Assembly (NCBI GenBank): GCA_037039925.1
Contig: JAXRKP010001192.1
Coordinates: 61,001 to 125,000, forward strand
DNA length: 64,000 bases
Source: Doris montereyensis
Lineage: Eukaryota; Mollusca; Gastropoda; Nudibranchia; Dorididae
Reading direction: 5' to 3'
The notes under the pieces were generated by a model. It worked only from the letters and a program-made list of their open reading frames with translations. It was not told where the DNA came from and searched no databases. Positions 1 through 59,049 of this stretch are shown here, piece by piece; position 1 is the stretch's first letter; each line of letters opens with the position of its first letter. A program made the translations under genes and the position numbers.

Positions 1-224
1 GACTTCACTGCTATCCAAATCCCCCGCATGAGAAGTATTTGCAATTTTTGGGCTTTATTTTATAATTTTTAGATTTTGTTATAAAACCGTCTCTCTATAA
101 TGCGTAGCTACTTACGACATAGGAATGTGGCATTTTGAAGGGCTCAGTATAATTACCGTTTTTGTCCTTCACCACTTCACCTAGTTTTATTTGCGAGGCT
201 TCAGAATGAAAGATTTAGTATGTT

Positions 225-1578
225 TTCAGCCTTAGATTCACTGTTAACAGTCTATGCTAGACGTCAACTACTGTTAGCTTGACCCAGGTGGATGAAATTG
301 GCACCTTGCCGTTTGGCAGGTAGAGAAAGATTCACTGTCTATGCTAGACGTCAACCATTGTTAGCTTGGCCCAGTTGGATGAAATTGGCACCTTGCCATT
401 TGGCAGGTAGAGAAAGATTCACTGTTAACAGTCTATGCTAGACGTCAACCACTGTTAGCTTGGCCCAGGTGGATGAAATTGGCACCTTGCCGTTTGGCAG
501 GTAGAGAAAGATTCACTGTTAACAGTCTATGCTATACGTCAACCACTGTTAGCTTGGCCCAGGTGGATGAAATTGGCACCTTGCCATTTGGCAGGTAGAG
601 AAAGATTCACTATCTATGCTAGACGTCAACCATTGTTAGCTTGGCCCAGGTGAATGAAATTGGCACCTTGCCATTTGGCAGGTAGAGAAAGATTCACTGT
701 CTATGCTAGACGTCAAACATTGTTAGCTTGGCCCAGGTAGATGAAATTGGCACCTTGCCATTTGGCATGTAGAGAAAGATTCACTGTCTATGCTAGACAT
801 CAACCATTATTAGCTTGGCCCAGGTGGATGAAATTGGCACCTTGCTGTATGGCAGGTAGAGAAAGATTCACTGTCTATGCTAGACATCAACCATTGTTAG
901 CTTGGCCCAGGTGGATGAAATTGGCACCTTGCCGTTTGTCAGGTAGAGAAAGATTCACTATTAACAGTCTATGCTAGACGTCAACCATTGTTAGCTTGGC
1001 CCAGGTGGATGAAATTGGCACCTTGCCGTTTGTCAGGTAGAGAAAGATTCACTATTAACAGTCTATGCTAGACGTCAACCATTGTTAGCTTGGCCCAGGT
1101 GGATGAAATTGGCACCTTGCCGTTTGTCAGGTAGAGAAAGATTCACTATTAACAGTCTATTCTAGACGTCAACCATTGTTAGCTTGGCCCAGGTGGATGA
1201 AATTGGCACCTTGCCGTATGGCGGGTAGAGAAAGATTCACAGTCTATGCTAGACGTCAACCACTGTTAGCTTGGCCCAGGTGGATGAAATTGGCACCTTG
1301 CCATTTGTCAGGTAGAGAAAGATTCACTATTAACAGTCTATGCTAGACGTCAACCATTGTTAGCTTGGCCCAGGTGGATGAAATTGGCACCTTGCCATTT
1401 GGCAGGTAGAGAAAGATTCACTATTAACAGTCTATGCTAGACGTCAACCATTGTTAGCTTGGCCCAGGTGGATGAAATTGGCACCTTGCCATTTGGCAGG
1501 TAGAGAAAGATTCACTATTAACAGTCTATGCTAGACGTCAACCATTGTTAGCTTGGCCCAGGTGGATGAAATTGGCAT
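225..1578. repeat. Minisatellite, 87/94-bp unit, about 15 copies
   Basis: Unit contains GTCTATGCTAGACGTCAACC, CATTGTTAGCTTGGCCCAGG and AAATTGGCACCTTGCC. Two length classes alternate, without or with a 7-base TTAACA-type insert before GTCTATG. Copies differ by few substitutions, so the array is young or homogenised. Open frames through it are by-products. Confidence 0.95.
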
Positions 1579-1649
1579 GCTTGGAGGCGGATTGTGGTGT
1601 GAGGCGGCATGTTCCTAGACCGCTACTGCTGTATTCAATGTACAATTCT

Positions 1650-2560
1650 TGGATTGATTTGAAATTGAAACGGAATCACTATAGAATGTTAATGGAATCA
1701 ATATATAATTCAGTAGGAGATCAACATAAAAAATGTTAATGTAATCAATATAGAATTAAATATGGAATCAATTTCATATGGAATTGAAATTGATGTCAAA
1801 TTAAATATAGTGTGGGAATTTTTATGTCGAATTGAATATGGTTTTGGAATCAATGTTAAATTGAATGTAATTGGTATTGGAATCAGTATCAAATTGAATT
1901 TGTTATGGGAATTGATGTCAACTTGAATAAATTTGAATATGGAATTTAAATTGAATTTGGAATTGGAATCAATGTCCAATTAAATTTAGAATTGGAATCA
2001 GTGTCAAATTGAATATGGAATTGCAATCAGTGTCAAATTGAATTTATAATTGGAATCAATGTCAAATTGAATTAAAAATTGGAATCAATGTCAAATTCAA
2101 TTTATAATTGAATCAATGTCAAATTCAATTAAGAATTGGAATCAATGTCAAATTGAATTAAGAATTGGAGTCAGTGTCAAATTGAATTAAGAATTGGAAT
2201 GAATGTTAAATTGAATTAAGAATTGGAATCAATGTCAAATTGAATTAAGAATTGGAATCAATGTCAAATTGAATATGGAATTGGACTTGATGTCAAATTG
2301 AATTTGGAAAATGAATCAATGTTGAATTGGGTAATGGGAATTGAAATCAAATTGAGTTTTGGAGTTTGGAATTGGATGTCAAATTGAATTGGAAAATTGA
2401 AATCATTCAAATTGTCAGGTAGGGGAATTGATGTCAAATTGAATTTGGTAATTGAAAATTATCAAATTGAATAAGGTATGGTAATTGATGTGAAATTGAT
2501 GTCAAAAAAAATTTAATTGATTATTGGATGTTAGTGACTTTTGATGTGAAATTGAACAAA
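1650..2560. repeat. Degenerate AT-rich minisatellite, about 30-bp unit
   Basis: Variants of GGAATCAATGTCAAATTGAA plus AATTAAGAATT recur about 28 times, cleanest at 2050-2290 and decaying at both ends. It directly follows the 87/94-bp array. Confidence 0.9.
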
Positions 2561-2659
2561 CCAGTCGAATTGATTATAATGGACTTGTGACTTTTGCCAC
2601 AAACACAGTCGTTCATATGGACAGAGTGGATGGTTTTGCAGACATAACTTTTACCAATC

Positions 2660-3410
2660 TGATTGTCATCCTGTCAGAGTGAAATATAATAGAGTGTCAT
2701 CCTGTTACATTTAAATATAATAGAGTGTCATCCTGTTAGATTGAAATATAATAGAATGTCATCCTGTTACATTTAAATATAATAGAGTGTCATCCTGTTA
2801 GATTGAAATATAATAGAATGTCATCCTGTTAGATTGAAATCCTGTCATCCTGTTAGATTGAAATGTAATAGAGTGTCATCCTGTTAAGAGTGTCATCCTG
2901 TTAGATTGAAATGTAATAGAGTGTCATCCTGTTAGATTGAAATGTAATAGAATGTCATCCTGTTAGATTGAAATATTGAATGTCATCCTGTTAGAAATGT
3001 AATAGAGTGTCATCCTGTTATATTGAAATATAATAGAATGTCATCCTGTTAGATTGAAATATAATAGAGTGTCATCCTGTTACATTGAAATGTAATAGAG
3101 TGTCATCCTGTTATATTGAAATATAATAGAATGTCATCCTGTTAGATTGAAATATAATAGAGTGTCATCCTGTTATATTGAAATATAATAGAATGTCATC
3201 CTGTTAGATTGAAATATAATAGAGTGTCATCCTGTTACATTGAAATATAATAGTGTCATCCTGTTATTGAAATATAATAGAATATCATCCTGTTAGATTG
3301 AATATAATAGAGTATCATCCTGTTATATTGAAATATAATAGAATGTCATCCTGTTAGATTGAAATATAATAGAGTGTCATCCTGTTACCTGTCAGTTAGA
3401 TTGAAATAGA
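2660..3410. repeat. Minisatellite, 31-bp unit, about 24 copies
   Basis: Unit ATAATAGAGTGTCATCCTGT plus TAGATTGAAAT. Truncated units occur (for example 2845-2890). It is unrelated to the two arrays before it. Confidence 0.94.
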
Positions 3411-4806
3411 GTCACTTTACCCACGCTTCTAATTATTTTCTATACTTTAACAAGTATCGCAAGAGGACATTTTTTTACACGTGATGTAAAATTTAATAAG
3501 ACGAAGTTTCCTGCATCTTCAGAGTTTCGTAATGGTTATGTTTTAAGAGTAACATGGTGTCACCATGAGCTGCATATCTTCACCATTTTTGGCGATACTG
3601 ATGTTGCTACTATTACTACGACCACTACTACTTTTACTACTACCACTACCACCACTACTAATTTGCGACTCTAGGATGTTTTTGATATGCAAAGTTCCAC
3701 TAGGCTTGTCTAACTACAAACTCAGGAAGAAACATTGACCTACATACACTATTTATAATTGTATAATGTGTTGCGTTGATTTCTACCATTTGGCTTTAAA
3801 CCTACCCAGGGGCTGCCTCCATTCCACATAATAATAATAAAATAATAATAATAATTGGCAAAGACAGACAATGTTTTTGGCTGAAAATTAATATACATAA
3901 AAATTTATACGATTTTTCTTCTTACAAATGAAATAATGTTAGCAGGTCGTTCCTTTTCTCAGGTTTTGGAATGTTAATGGAATATAAAAATGTTGCTTTG
4001 ATTATTTTTGTTGTTGGGTTTTTTTTTTGGATTTTTTATATTTTAATTTGTATAAGTTTATTTCACTAACACCTCCCCTATCCCTTCCGAAACAGCCATT
4101 GTTGTTGTTCACCATAACGAGACTTTTTACAAGGCTTTAATACATGTTGACCATAAATGTTTCTGTCACGTTAAAATTTGAAGAAAAATCAACCAGCCAC
4201 TTTGCTTGTCAGAGGTGTGTCGTTAAAAGAGAATTGAGATATGAGTGGTGTTGAAAGATTTTGTAAGCAATGTTGTCTTTCATTGTACTCTGGAGACGTA
4301 AGAACCAGTAATTACAATAATTACATGCATCATGTTTAAACCCAAGCTTTGATCTTGTACTTACATTTACATTGCAATTCCAATGGGGTTTGGGGTTTTT
4401 TGCCTGACATGTCAGAGGGCAACTTGCTCCTACCTATGTGCGGCCGTGTGGCTACTTGTTAAACAATTTTTTGTTTTTTTGTTTTGCTTTTTTCCCTTTC
4501 ACATTTAAAAAAAATTTTAATCAACCAGTGCAGCAATGTCGTATTACAAATTACAGAGAAGGCAGTGGCGAGCCATGGCATCCAACCTCAGCAATGAGGG
4601 TCTGAAGGAACTCAATTGATTGCTTTATTAATTTTGTTTGTACTATAAATTAAAGCCATCTATTAAACTTTAAACTATCGCTGTCATCAAATGTCTCTAC
4701 ATTATATGATTTGAATGTGCAAACATGTCAACTCTCAAAACGGTGAAAACCCATAGACTTAAACGCTAATCCTACCGTGATGAATCTATATATGATGTAA
4801 CTGATC

Positions 4807-4839
<33 letters not shown>

Positions 4840-5063
4840 ATCTTTGAGTCTAAAATTGAACTCCTTTTACTTTTAATATTTCAATCAAATTTGTCAGGAA
4901 AACGAAAATAGAACTTTTACAACAAAAAAAGAAAAAGGTTGCTATGTTATCAGTATCTAAATCCCTTGTACTAACTTATAATTGAATAGACAAATCTTTA
5001 ATGGGTTTTTTTTTTTTTTTTTTGTAGCTACTATTCATTTTCTTACTTAGATCTCGTACAATA
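3411..5063. other. Mostly single-copy-looking AT-rich sequence
   Basis: Holds short TAC (3600-3660), AAT (3825-3855) and TTA (4808-4840) microsatellites. Nothing recognisable is coded apart from the weak exon candidate at 4533-4618. Confidence 0.5.
4533..4618 (+). CDS. Weak candidate plus-strand terminal exon
   Basis: After CAACCAGTGCAG an open frame runs to TGA at 4616 and reads MSYYKLQRRQWRAMAS then NLSNEGLKELN. Base composition is more coding-like than its AT-rich surroundings, and ATTAAA follows within 40-60 bases. I do not recognise the protein, and no upstream exon was found. Could be chance. Confidence 0.2.
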
Positions 5064-5081
5064 GTGTTGAATATAAAAAAA

Positions 5082-9350
<4,269 letters not shown>

Positions 9351-9374
9351 TCTTCTCTTATGACTTCCTCCTTA

Positions 9375-9790
9375 ATTAAAGATTAAACATAAAAGATGGA
9401 TTTATGGTCCATATCCCCACACAAGTGCAGGCTCACCCACTGCATCATTTATTACCACATCCCCCAACAGGCCACTTCATTCCAAGTCTTCAAATCCCTG
9501 AGGAGCATACTGTCCAGCCTGTGAGGCTTTTCGTACTAACGATCTGACACAATTTTTCTCTACCTATAGCTGGGTACTGTACTCATTCACACCTGAGTCG
9601 AAAGAGGAAAATAGGGTGAAGTAAAACCTTTCCTAAGAGTACAACTTTGTGAAAAAAACTTCACATGGTGCCACTAGTGCCAGCTATTGGGTTTGATTAG
9701 CTTGAACCAGTGTGGTTGTGATGACAAGCTCACAACACTACAATCTTGCTACGCCGCCTTCTTTCACATGGACCCCGACTGGGAAGATCT
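9375..9790 (-). repeat. tRNA-related SINE, family B
   Basis: Shares AGTGCAGGCTCAC, CATCATTTATCCCCC-type and CTACCTATAGCTGGGTACT blocks with copies at 20170, 42110 and 45895. A B-box-like GGTTCGAA in other copies puts the tRNA-like head at the high-coordinate end. Confidence 0.75.
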
Positions 9791-9837
9791 TTTTTATCGT
9801 GTAAATGTTGTGAGGGTGTTCTATTGGTAGAAATTTA

Positions 9838-10095
9838 AGGGGTCATTTCAATAGCGTGCCCAAGTCACTATTACGGTATTAAGAGAAAAATGTCAAAAAT
9901 CATTGTTCTTTGGTACTGTTGGCTTTGGAAAATCTAAACGGCTATTGTAAACGTGGTGTATTTTTATCTATATAAATCACACTTTTCAGGAAGTATGCCA
10001 TTTCCTTTTATTATTTCCTACGATTATCTCTTGGTCTCGATTTTCACGAAAATGGACATCAAGCACACTATTAAAATGACTCCTTCAATTATGTG
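9838..10095 (+). mobile_element. MITE, about 260 bp
   Basis: Begins AGGGGTCATTTCAATAGCGT and ends with its inverted complement (CACTATTAAAATGACTCCTT). No coding capacity. One of six copies in the window. Confidence 0.8.
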
Positions 10096-10299
10096 ACAAA
10101 TTATCGTGCTAGGGACTACCACTATTAGTTTTAAGATCGTACATATATAGCAGTGACTTTCATTGTCCGTTCCTTCGTCACCAATGTTGAACCACCACCA
10201 TTACGGCATTAGAGAGCTATCTCAGGGTTAAGTAAGAGAAAATGGTAATGGTAAGATTAAGATGAAATTTGTGTTTCAAATTCATTAAAATTTCACCGG

Positions 10300-10850
10300 T
10301 CCACCATGTAAGTTGATCTCAGGGTGAATTCAGATGTTTGTTTGTTTGTTTGGGTGAAATTTGCCCAGACCACCAGATGTAGTGATCTCAGGGTAAATTC
10401 AGAGGTTTGTTTGTCTGATAGAAATTCACCCCGCTCACCATATGTGGTGATCTCAGGGTAAATTCAGAGGTTTGTTTGTCTGATAGAAATTCATCCCGTT
10501 CATCATATGTGGTGATCTCAGGGTAAATTCAGAGATTTGTTTGTCTGATAGAAATTCACCCCATTCACCATATGTGGTGATCTCAGGGTAAATTCAAAGG
10601 TTTGTTTGTCTGATAGAAATTCACCCAATTCACATTATGTGGTGATCTCAGGGTAAATTCAGAGGTTTGTTTGTCTGATAGAAATTCACCCTGCTCCCAT
10701 ATGTGGTGATCTCAGGGTGAACTCAGAGGAGAAAGCAAAATAAAGTACATGAGAGAGTGAAAGGAAAGAAGTAGGACCTACCAGTAGCGCTTACCAACCA
10801 CCCCTGACGAAGTGCAAGGTGAGACATTCAGACACGACTCAAACCACAGC
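10300..10850 (+). repeat. Dispersed repeat D with internal 62-bp tandem duplication
   Basis: Core GTGGTGATCTCAGGGTAAAT. Here about six tandem units with GTTTGTTTGTCTGATAGAAA precede the usual tail (GTAGGACCTACCAGTAGCGC). Single copies lie at 7335 (minus), 17975, 31070, 39035, 40945, 43965, 47870 and 61628 (minus). Confidence 0.85.
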
Positions 10851-10917
10851 CAATCATACACAACACAAAAATAATCTCATACTCCCCGTCAATAAAAATA
10901 ACGTAGTTTTAACAATA

Positions 10918-11175
10918 GAAGGGGCCATTTCAATAGTGTGCCTAAGTCACACTTACGCCATTTAGAGAAAATGACAAAAAGCCTGGACTTCGGCATTATT
11001 GGCTTTGGGAATTCCAAGTTTCAAATGGGAGTAAACGTGATGTATTTTCATCATATCATTCTCACACTTTTCAGGAAGCATGATTTCCATTTACTCCCTA
11101 GGATTATCTCTCTCTGTCTCATTTTTCACGAAAATGGACATAGTCACACTATTGAACTGACCCCTTCAATTATGA
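10918..11175 (+). mobile_element. MITE, about 258 bp, same family as at 9838
   Basis: Left end GGGGCCATTTCAATAGTGTG, right end the inverse of GGGGTCAGTTCAATAGTGTG. One of the cleanest copies for judging the terminal inverted repeats. Confidence 0.85.
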
Positions 11176-11364
11176 AACAATAACACGTCATGTTATATTT
11201 CTGTTTTATAATACATTTGATTTATTTCACTGTACATCAGTGTTCACAACATGTACATATACACAAAGTATAATACATATTATTATATACAACGGTGGCC
11301 ATGTGTACAAATGTACATGATACACCATTACATTACAGAAACCATAACAAACTACAGCCTCTGG

Positions 11365-11665
11365 ACTACCCAGTCCCCATGGAGCCAGATCTTATCCCTG
11401 TTTCTGTAGCGGGAAGTTGAACAGGTGATAGTAGTGCTACCTAGTGCATTGACACCTAGACAGGACGCTAAGCTATCACAGGTCTTTACCCCAAAAGCTG
11501 TTGTAGATACAACGTACCCACTTGAACCCGTGTCAATGTGTCAAGCGGGAAGATGCTTGTTTAGTGTCTTTCCAAAGGAACACAACGTTGGGGGCTAGCA
11601 TTGCCAGGATTCAAACCGAGAACCTCACAATCCTAAGTCTGGCAGTCTACACACTAGACCATTAC
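11365..11665 (-). repeat. tRNA-related SINE, family A
   Basis: Minus-strand copy: tRNA-like head at the high end (TCTAGTGTGTAGACTGCCAG, B box near AGGATTCAAACC), then TTCCTTTGGAAAGACACTAA, and a tail matching CCTGTTNNGCTTCNCGCTA and GGGATAAG. Confidence 0.8.
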
Positions 11666-11794
11666 TTGTAGTTATATATGACATTATATTTCTATTGATT
11701 AAAAAGTTTTCTTGTAACTTGTAACTGATCAGTGCTTCAGTTGATTTTGGTGGAAGAAAAATACAACAAACAATTTTATAATTTTATAGACATA

Positions 11795-12035
11795 CATTTA
11801 GAAAATGACATCAACCATAATCATTTTGTACACAACAAATGAACTGATTTCAAACTTGGCAGTAATAATTCTCTAATGAAAATGACATCAACCATAATCA
11901 TTTTGTACACAACAAACGAACTAATTTCAAAACTTGGCAGTAATTCTCTAATGAAAATGACATCAACCGTAATTATTTTGTACACAAGAAACGAACTGAT
12001 TTCAAACTTGGCAGTAATCCTCTAACGCAAGGAGA
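11795..12035. repeat. Short tandem array, about 73-bp unit, 3 copies
   Basis: Unit AATGACATCAACCATAATCA followed by TTTTGTACACAACAAACGAA and TTGGCAGTAATTCTCTAA. Confidence 0.9.
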
Positions 12036-12139
12036 TGCAGGCACCACAAATTTATGGCTTATCTAAAGGCATCAAATAGTAATACAGTATTTATTATCAA
12101 TCAACCAGTCTCATTGTGTGTCCATCTCATTGACCTTTC

Positions 12140-12365
12140 CGCTTTTCAAAGCCTCTTCAAATCTTGTCAATTCTCTTCAAATCTTTTCAAACCTCTTCAA
12201 ATTTCTTCAAATCTCTTCATAACTTTTTTCAAATCTCTTCAAATCTTTTCAAATTTCTTTGAATCTCTTCAAATCTTTTCAAACATCTTCATAACATTTC
12301 AAATCTCTTTAAATCTTTTCAAATGTCTTCAAATCTTTTCAAATCTCTTAAAATTGTTCAATTGG
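12140..12365. repeat. 15-16-bp minisatellite
   Basis: Repeats of TCTTCAAATCTTTTCAAA, about 14 degenerate copies, in the presumed 3' flank of INTS5. Confidence 0.85.
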
Positions 12366-12682
12366 AAAGGCCAGCCATTGAAAAGGACTAAAGATTTGTG
12401 GAGGAAAAAAAAAATATATTGCATTACATGTTTGGAGTAAATAGTGTGCAAGTCACCATCATAGAAGTTCGAGTCAGCTCTGTTTGGCAAGGATCAACGT
12501 ACATCATGTTTTAAGCCATTTAAAAAAAGATTAAATTCCTTTTCCTTTTTTAAATGTTTGCTATCGTCTGCTTTTAAAAGATTGCTTTGTGTCTGCGGTG
12601 CTCCAGATATCTCAGACTTCCTGGTTCCTCACCTCGGACTTTCTATCCCCGTGGTAACAGCTGGCAGGTGACACTGACAGAC

Positions 12683-53879
<41,197 letters not shown>

Positions 53880-53896
<17 letters not shown>

Positions 53897-54110
53897 GTTT
53901 ACACTTTGAGTTTTTAACAATCGTAATATCGTAGTGACTTCCCTGTTTTCATGTGTTTCTTCTTTTTAACTATAAAGAGTTCTATTTTCGCCTAGCGACG
54001 GAGGCGTAGTTTAAATATGGCAGCTGTATACAATTGTCGCACATGCGCAATTCTCTGAAAACAGAGGGTTGAAAGCTCGCTTGGTGAAAGAAGAACGTAA
54101 GTGAGTTCGC
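53880..54110. promoter_or_regulatory. INTS5 promoter region, possibly bidirectional
   Basis: Upstream of the INTS5 start codon, read on the minus strand. It contains ATATGGCAGC (YY1-like) near 54014 and GCACATGCGCAAT near 54038, close to the NRF1 palindrome; both motifs are common in housekeeping promoters. On the plus strand a good splice donor (GAAC then GTAAGTGAG) at about 54098 could end a first exon of a divergent transcript. No TATA box was recognised. Confidence 0.4.
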
Positions 54111-54775
54111 TTTTATTTCATACATGACGTTGATAGAGCCTTGCAGATGCTTCTAAAGGTTAGTGAAATCTTCATTAATGATAATGTAAATAATGATTGA
54201 CAGGCTTGAGTTTTCAAAACTAAATTGTTAGATAATGTAGAAACGATGTCTTTTGTAGCCGTATTCTACCTAGGTCTAGTTTTACACATAAATTGTTCGC
54301 TTCTTGCGTACGGTATCTTATAACATTCAGACTGTCTATTCTTTTGGATGTTGTTGCTATCCAAGCCTGGAATATGCCGCACGTTCTTGATTAGATCTAT
54401 ATGTAAAAGGTTTATGCAGCTGGCGAGTCAGGGCTTTTGTGTATCTTTGATTTCCTCGGGTTTCTTTTGTGTTCTGGGTTCGTTTTGTTTGTGGTTTTTT
54501 TTTAAGGAATACATTGATGTGTATGTCTACTTTTCTGGTTTGTATAGCAACCAACGAATACTTTTTCTTCTTTTTTCTACTGTCTCTTGATTTTCTGATT
54601 CACTAAATATTCATAAAATACTGTTACATCAGACACGCTTGATACTAAAGTATTAATTTAATGTCTCATCACCACTCTTACTTTTTTTTAAAGTTTTGTT
54701 CATGTGAATAACAGAAGTATAGAATGATGCATTTAAATTATATTATCGACTATTAATGTAAACGATGCAAAATAT

Positions 54776-56015
<1,240 letters not shown>

Positions 56016-56104
56016 TGAACGGAGAGATCTGAGAGATTCTCCTGAGAGAGAGAGAGGAGAGGGAGAAGAGATAAGAGACAGACAGACAGAGAGAGACAAG
56101 AGAC

Positions 56105-56985
56105 TTCTCCTTCTTCTTCTTCTTCTTGAAACTTCTTGTCTTCTTGCTTCTTCTTCTTCATTTCAGCCTGGAGGAAAGAGAGACTTATGAGAGTTCTGGA
56201 CTTCTTGTGTTCCAGTCAGAGAGACTTCTTCTTCAAGTACAATGTATTTTCTTCTTCTTCTTCTTCTTCTACTTCTTTTCTTCTTCTTCTTCTTCTTCTT
56301 TTCTTAAGATCTTCTTCTTCTTCCTTTTTCTTCTTCTTCTTCTTCTTCTTCTTCTTCTTCTTCTTCTTCTTCTTCTTCTTCTTCTTCTTCTTCTTCTTCT
56401 TCTTCTTCTTCTTCTTCTTCTTCTTCTTCTTCTTCTTCTTCTTCTTCTTCTTCTTCTTCTTCTTCTTCTTCTTCTTTTTCTTCTTCTTCTTCTTCTTCTT
56501 CTTCTTCTTCTTCTTCTTCTTCTTCTTCTTCTTCTTCTTCTTCTTCTTCTTCTTCTTCTTCTTCTTCTTCTTCTTCTTCTTCTTCTTCTTCTTCTTCTTC
56601 TTCTTCTTCTTCTTCTTCTTCTTCTTCTTCTTCTTCTTCTTCTTCTTCTTCTTCTTCTTCTTCTTCTTCTTCTTCTTCTTCTTCTTCTTCTTCTTCTTCT
56701 TCTTCTTCTTCTTCTTCTTCTTCTTCTTCTTCTTCTTCCTTCTTCTTCTTCTTCTTCTCCTCCTCCTCCTTTCCTCCTCCTCCTTGTCCTCCTCCTCTTC
56801 TTCTTCTTCTTCTTCTTCTTCTTCTTCTTCTTCTTCTTCTTCTTCTTCTTCTTCTTCTTCTTCTTCTTCTTCTTCTTCTTCTTCTTCTTCTTCTTCTTCT
56901 TCTTCTTCTTCTTCTTCTTCTTCTTCTTCTTCTTCTTCTTCTTCTTCTTCTTCTTCTTCATGTTCTTCTTCTTCTTCTTCTTCAA
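56105..56985. repeat. TTC/GAA trinucleotide microsatellite, about 880 bp
   Basis: TTC with TCC interruptions at 56755-56795 and CTTTTTC slips. Poly-F, poly-L, poly-S, poly-K and poly-R frames are by-products. Confidence 0.97.
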
Positions 56986-57229
56986 CTTTTTTCTAATACA
57001 TTTAAAAAAAAATTTAAAAGATAAAAATAATAATGACAACAACAATAACAACATTGATAGTAATAATTCACTTACTCAACTCTTGTGTAGTACTGTCAGC
57101 GGGCATGAGTATATATTCTGCCACATACCATTTAATGCAAATTTTATTTCAAAGGAATGTTTTTAATCCGTGTTTAAAGTCGTCAGTGCTATCGCAGAAG
57201 TTCCTGTGGCAGTTTGATCCATGGCATTA

Positions 57230-58240
57230 CTGAACTGGGTTTAAAGAGTGCATTACTGTACCGGGCTAAATAAGTGTATTACTGTATTGGGTTAAATGAG
57301 TGTATTACTGGACTGGGTTTAATGAGTGTATTACTGGACTGGGTTTAATGAATGTATTACTGTATTGGGTTAAATGAGTGTATTACTGTACTCTGGGTTT
57401 AATGAGTGTATTACTGTTCTGGGTTTAATGAGTAAGTGTATTACTGTTCTGGGTTTAATGAGTGTATTACTGTACTTGGTTTAATGAGTGTATTACTGTA
57501 CTGTTTAATGTTACAATTAATGAGTACATTATTGTTCTGGGTTTAATGAGTGTATTACTGTACTTGGTTTAATGAGTGTATTACTGTACTGGGGCTTAAT
57601 GAGTGTATTACTGTTCTGGGTTTAATTAGTGTATTACTTTACTTGGTTTAATGACTGTATTACTGTACTGGGATTAATGAGTGCATTACTGTACTGAGTT
57701 TAATGAGTGTATTACTGTACTGGGTTTAATGAGTGTATTACTGTTCTGGGTTTAATGAGTGTATTACTGTACTGGGTTTAATGAGTGTATTACTGTACTG
57801 GGTTTAATGAGTGTATTACTGTTCTGGGTTTAATAAGTGCATTACTGTACTGGGTTTAATGAGTACATTACTGTACTGAGTTTAATGAGTGTATTACTGT
57901 ACTGGGTTTAATGACTGTATTACTGTTCTGGGTTTAATGACTGTATTAATGTACTGGGTTTAATGAGTGTTACTTGCTACACATTTTTACTTTTTTATCC
58001 ACGGCATTACTGTACTGGGTTTAATGAATGTATTACTGTACTGGGTTTAATGAGTGTATTACTGTACTGGGATTAATGAGTGTATTACTGTACTGGGATT
58101 AATGAGTGTATTACTGTACTGGGTTTAATGAATGTATTACTGTACTGGGTTTAATGAGTGTATTACTGTACTGGGTTTAATGTGTGTATTACTGTACTGT
58201 GTTTAATGAGTGTATTGCCGTACTGGATTTAATGAGTGTT
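57230..58240. repeat. 26-bp minisatellite, about 37 copies
   Basis: Unit TGGGTTTAATGAGTGTATTA plus CTGTAC. Occasional unit breaks (57505, 57970). In the variants TGTATTAC is constant while GAGTGTA/GAATGTA and CTGTACTGGG/CTGTTCTGGG alternate. Confidence 0.95.
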
Positions 58241-58573
58241 ACTTGTTACACCTGTTTCTTTGCTACCTTTCTTTCTAACCTGTGCCGGGCAGTGTAGTGT
58301 CACAAGCACAAAGTCTGTCTTCATTTTGTTTGTAACGATAGCGTGGAAGTCTTCACGCCTCGGTGACTTTGAGTGAGACAGAATAATCAAGTGCCATTGG
58401 CCACGTACCTTTTCTTTCCTCTTGTGCCCTGGTGCCAGGTGCTATTTCTTCGTGTACAAAAACAAAACAAACGACAACAAACAAACAAAAAAAAAACACC
58501 CTGACAATCATATGACAAGCTTTGGTGGCTTGCAGCAGAACTAGGTTGGCGAATAAAACATTTATATATAAAA

Positions 58574-58574
<1 letters not shown>

Positions 58575-58627
<53 letters not shown>
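58575..58627. repeat. TA microsatellite
   Basis: About 26 TA units. Confidence 0.97.
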
Positions 58628-58630
<3 letters not shown>

Positions 58631-58794
58631 ATTATTGTTATATATGTATACACCAGCGTATAGATTTAGGCGCGGCTTGCTCTTTGCCGGATCACTAAAT
58701 TTAATCGAGGAAGGGTTTTAGTGATCTCGGGATGAAAGAAGCGGTCATTAATGCTGTGTAAACCGCTCCTTAACTTTCAGTCACTGCCAAAGCT

Positions 58795-58968
58795 GGCACA
58801 CACACATATACACACACACAGACACACACACATACACAGACAAACATACACAGACAAACACATACACATACATACACACACATAGACAAACACATACACA
58901 TATACTCACACACATACACGCACATATACACAAATACCCCCCACACACACACACACACACACATATAA
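58795..58968. repeat. CA-rich microsatellite with CATA variants
   Basis: CACACA, ACATAC and AGACAAAC motifs; frames on the minus strand are by-products. Confidence 0.95.
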
Positions 58969-59049
58969 AGACCAGTTCATTAATCGTGACGTAAACACTA
59001 ACGTGTCTTTGCTCCATGAAAATCTTTGAGGACGAACCGACAATAGGTC

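Noticed and set aside
741..977. 78-codon frame with internal repeats
   Set aside because: By-product of the 87/94-bp minisatellite.
1..3410. CRISPR array
   Set aside because: Repeat units are contiguous with no unique spacers, there are no cas genes and the DNA is eukaryotic.
56126..57166. Poly-L, poly-F and poly-S frames, and poly-K/R on the other strand
   Set aside because: Translation of the TTC/GAA microsatellite.
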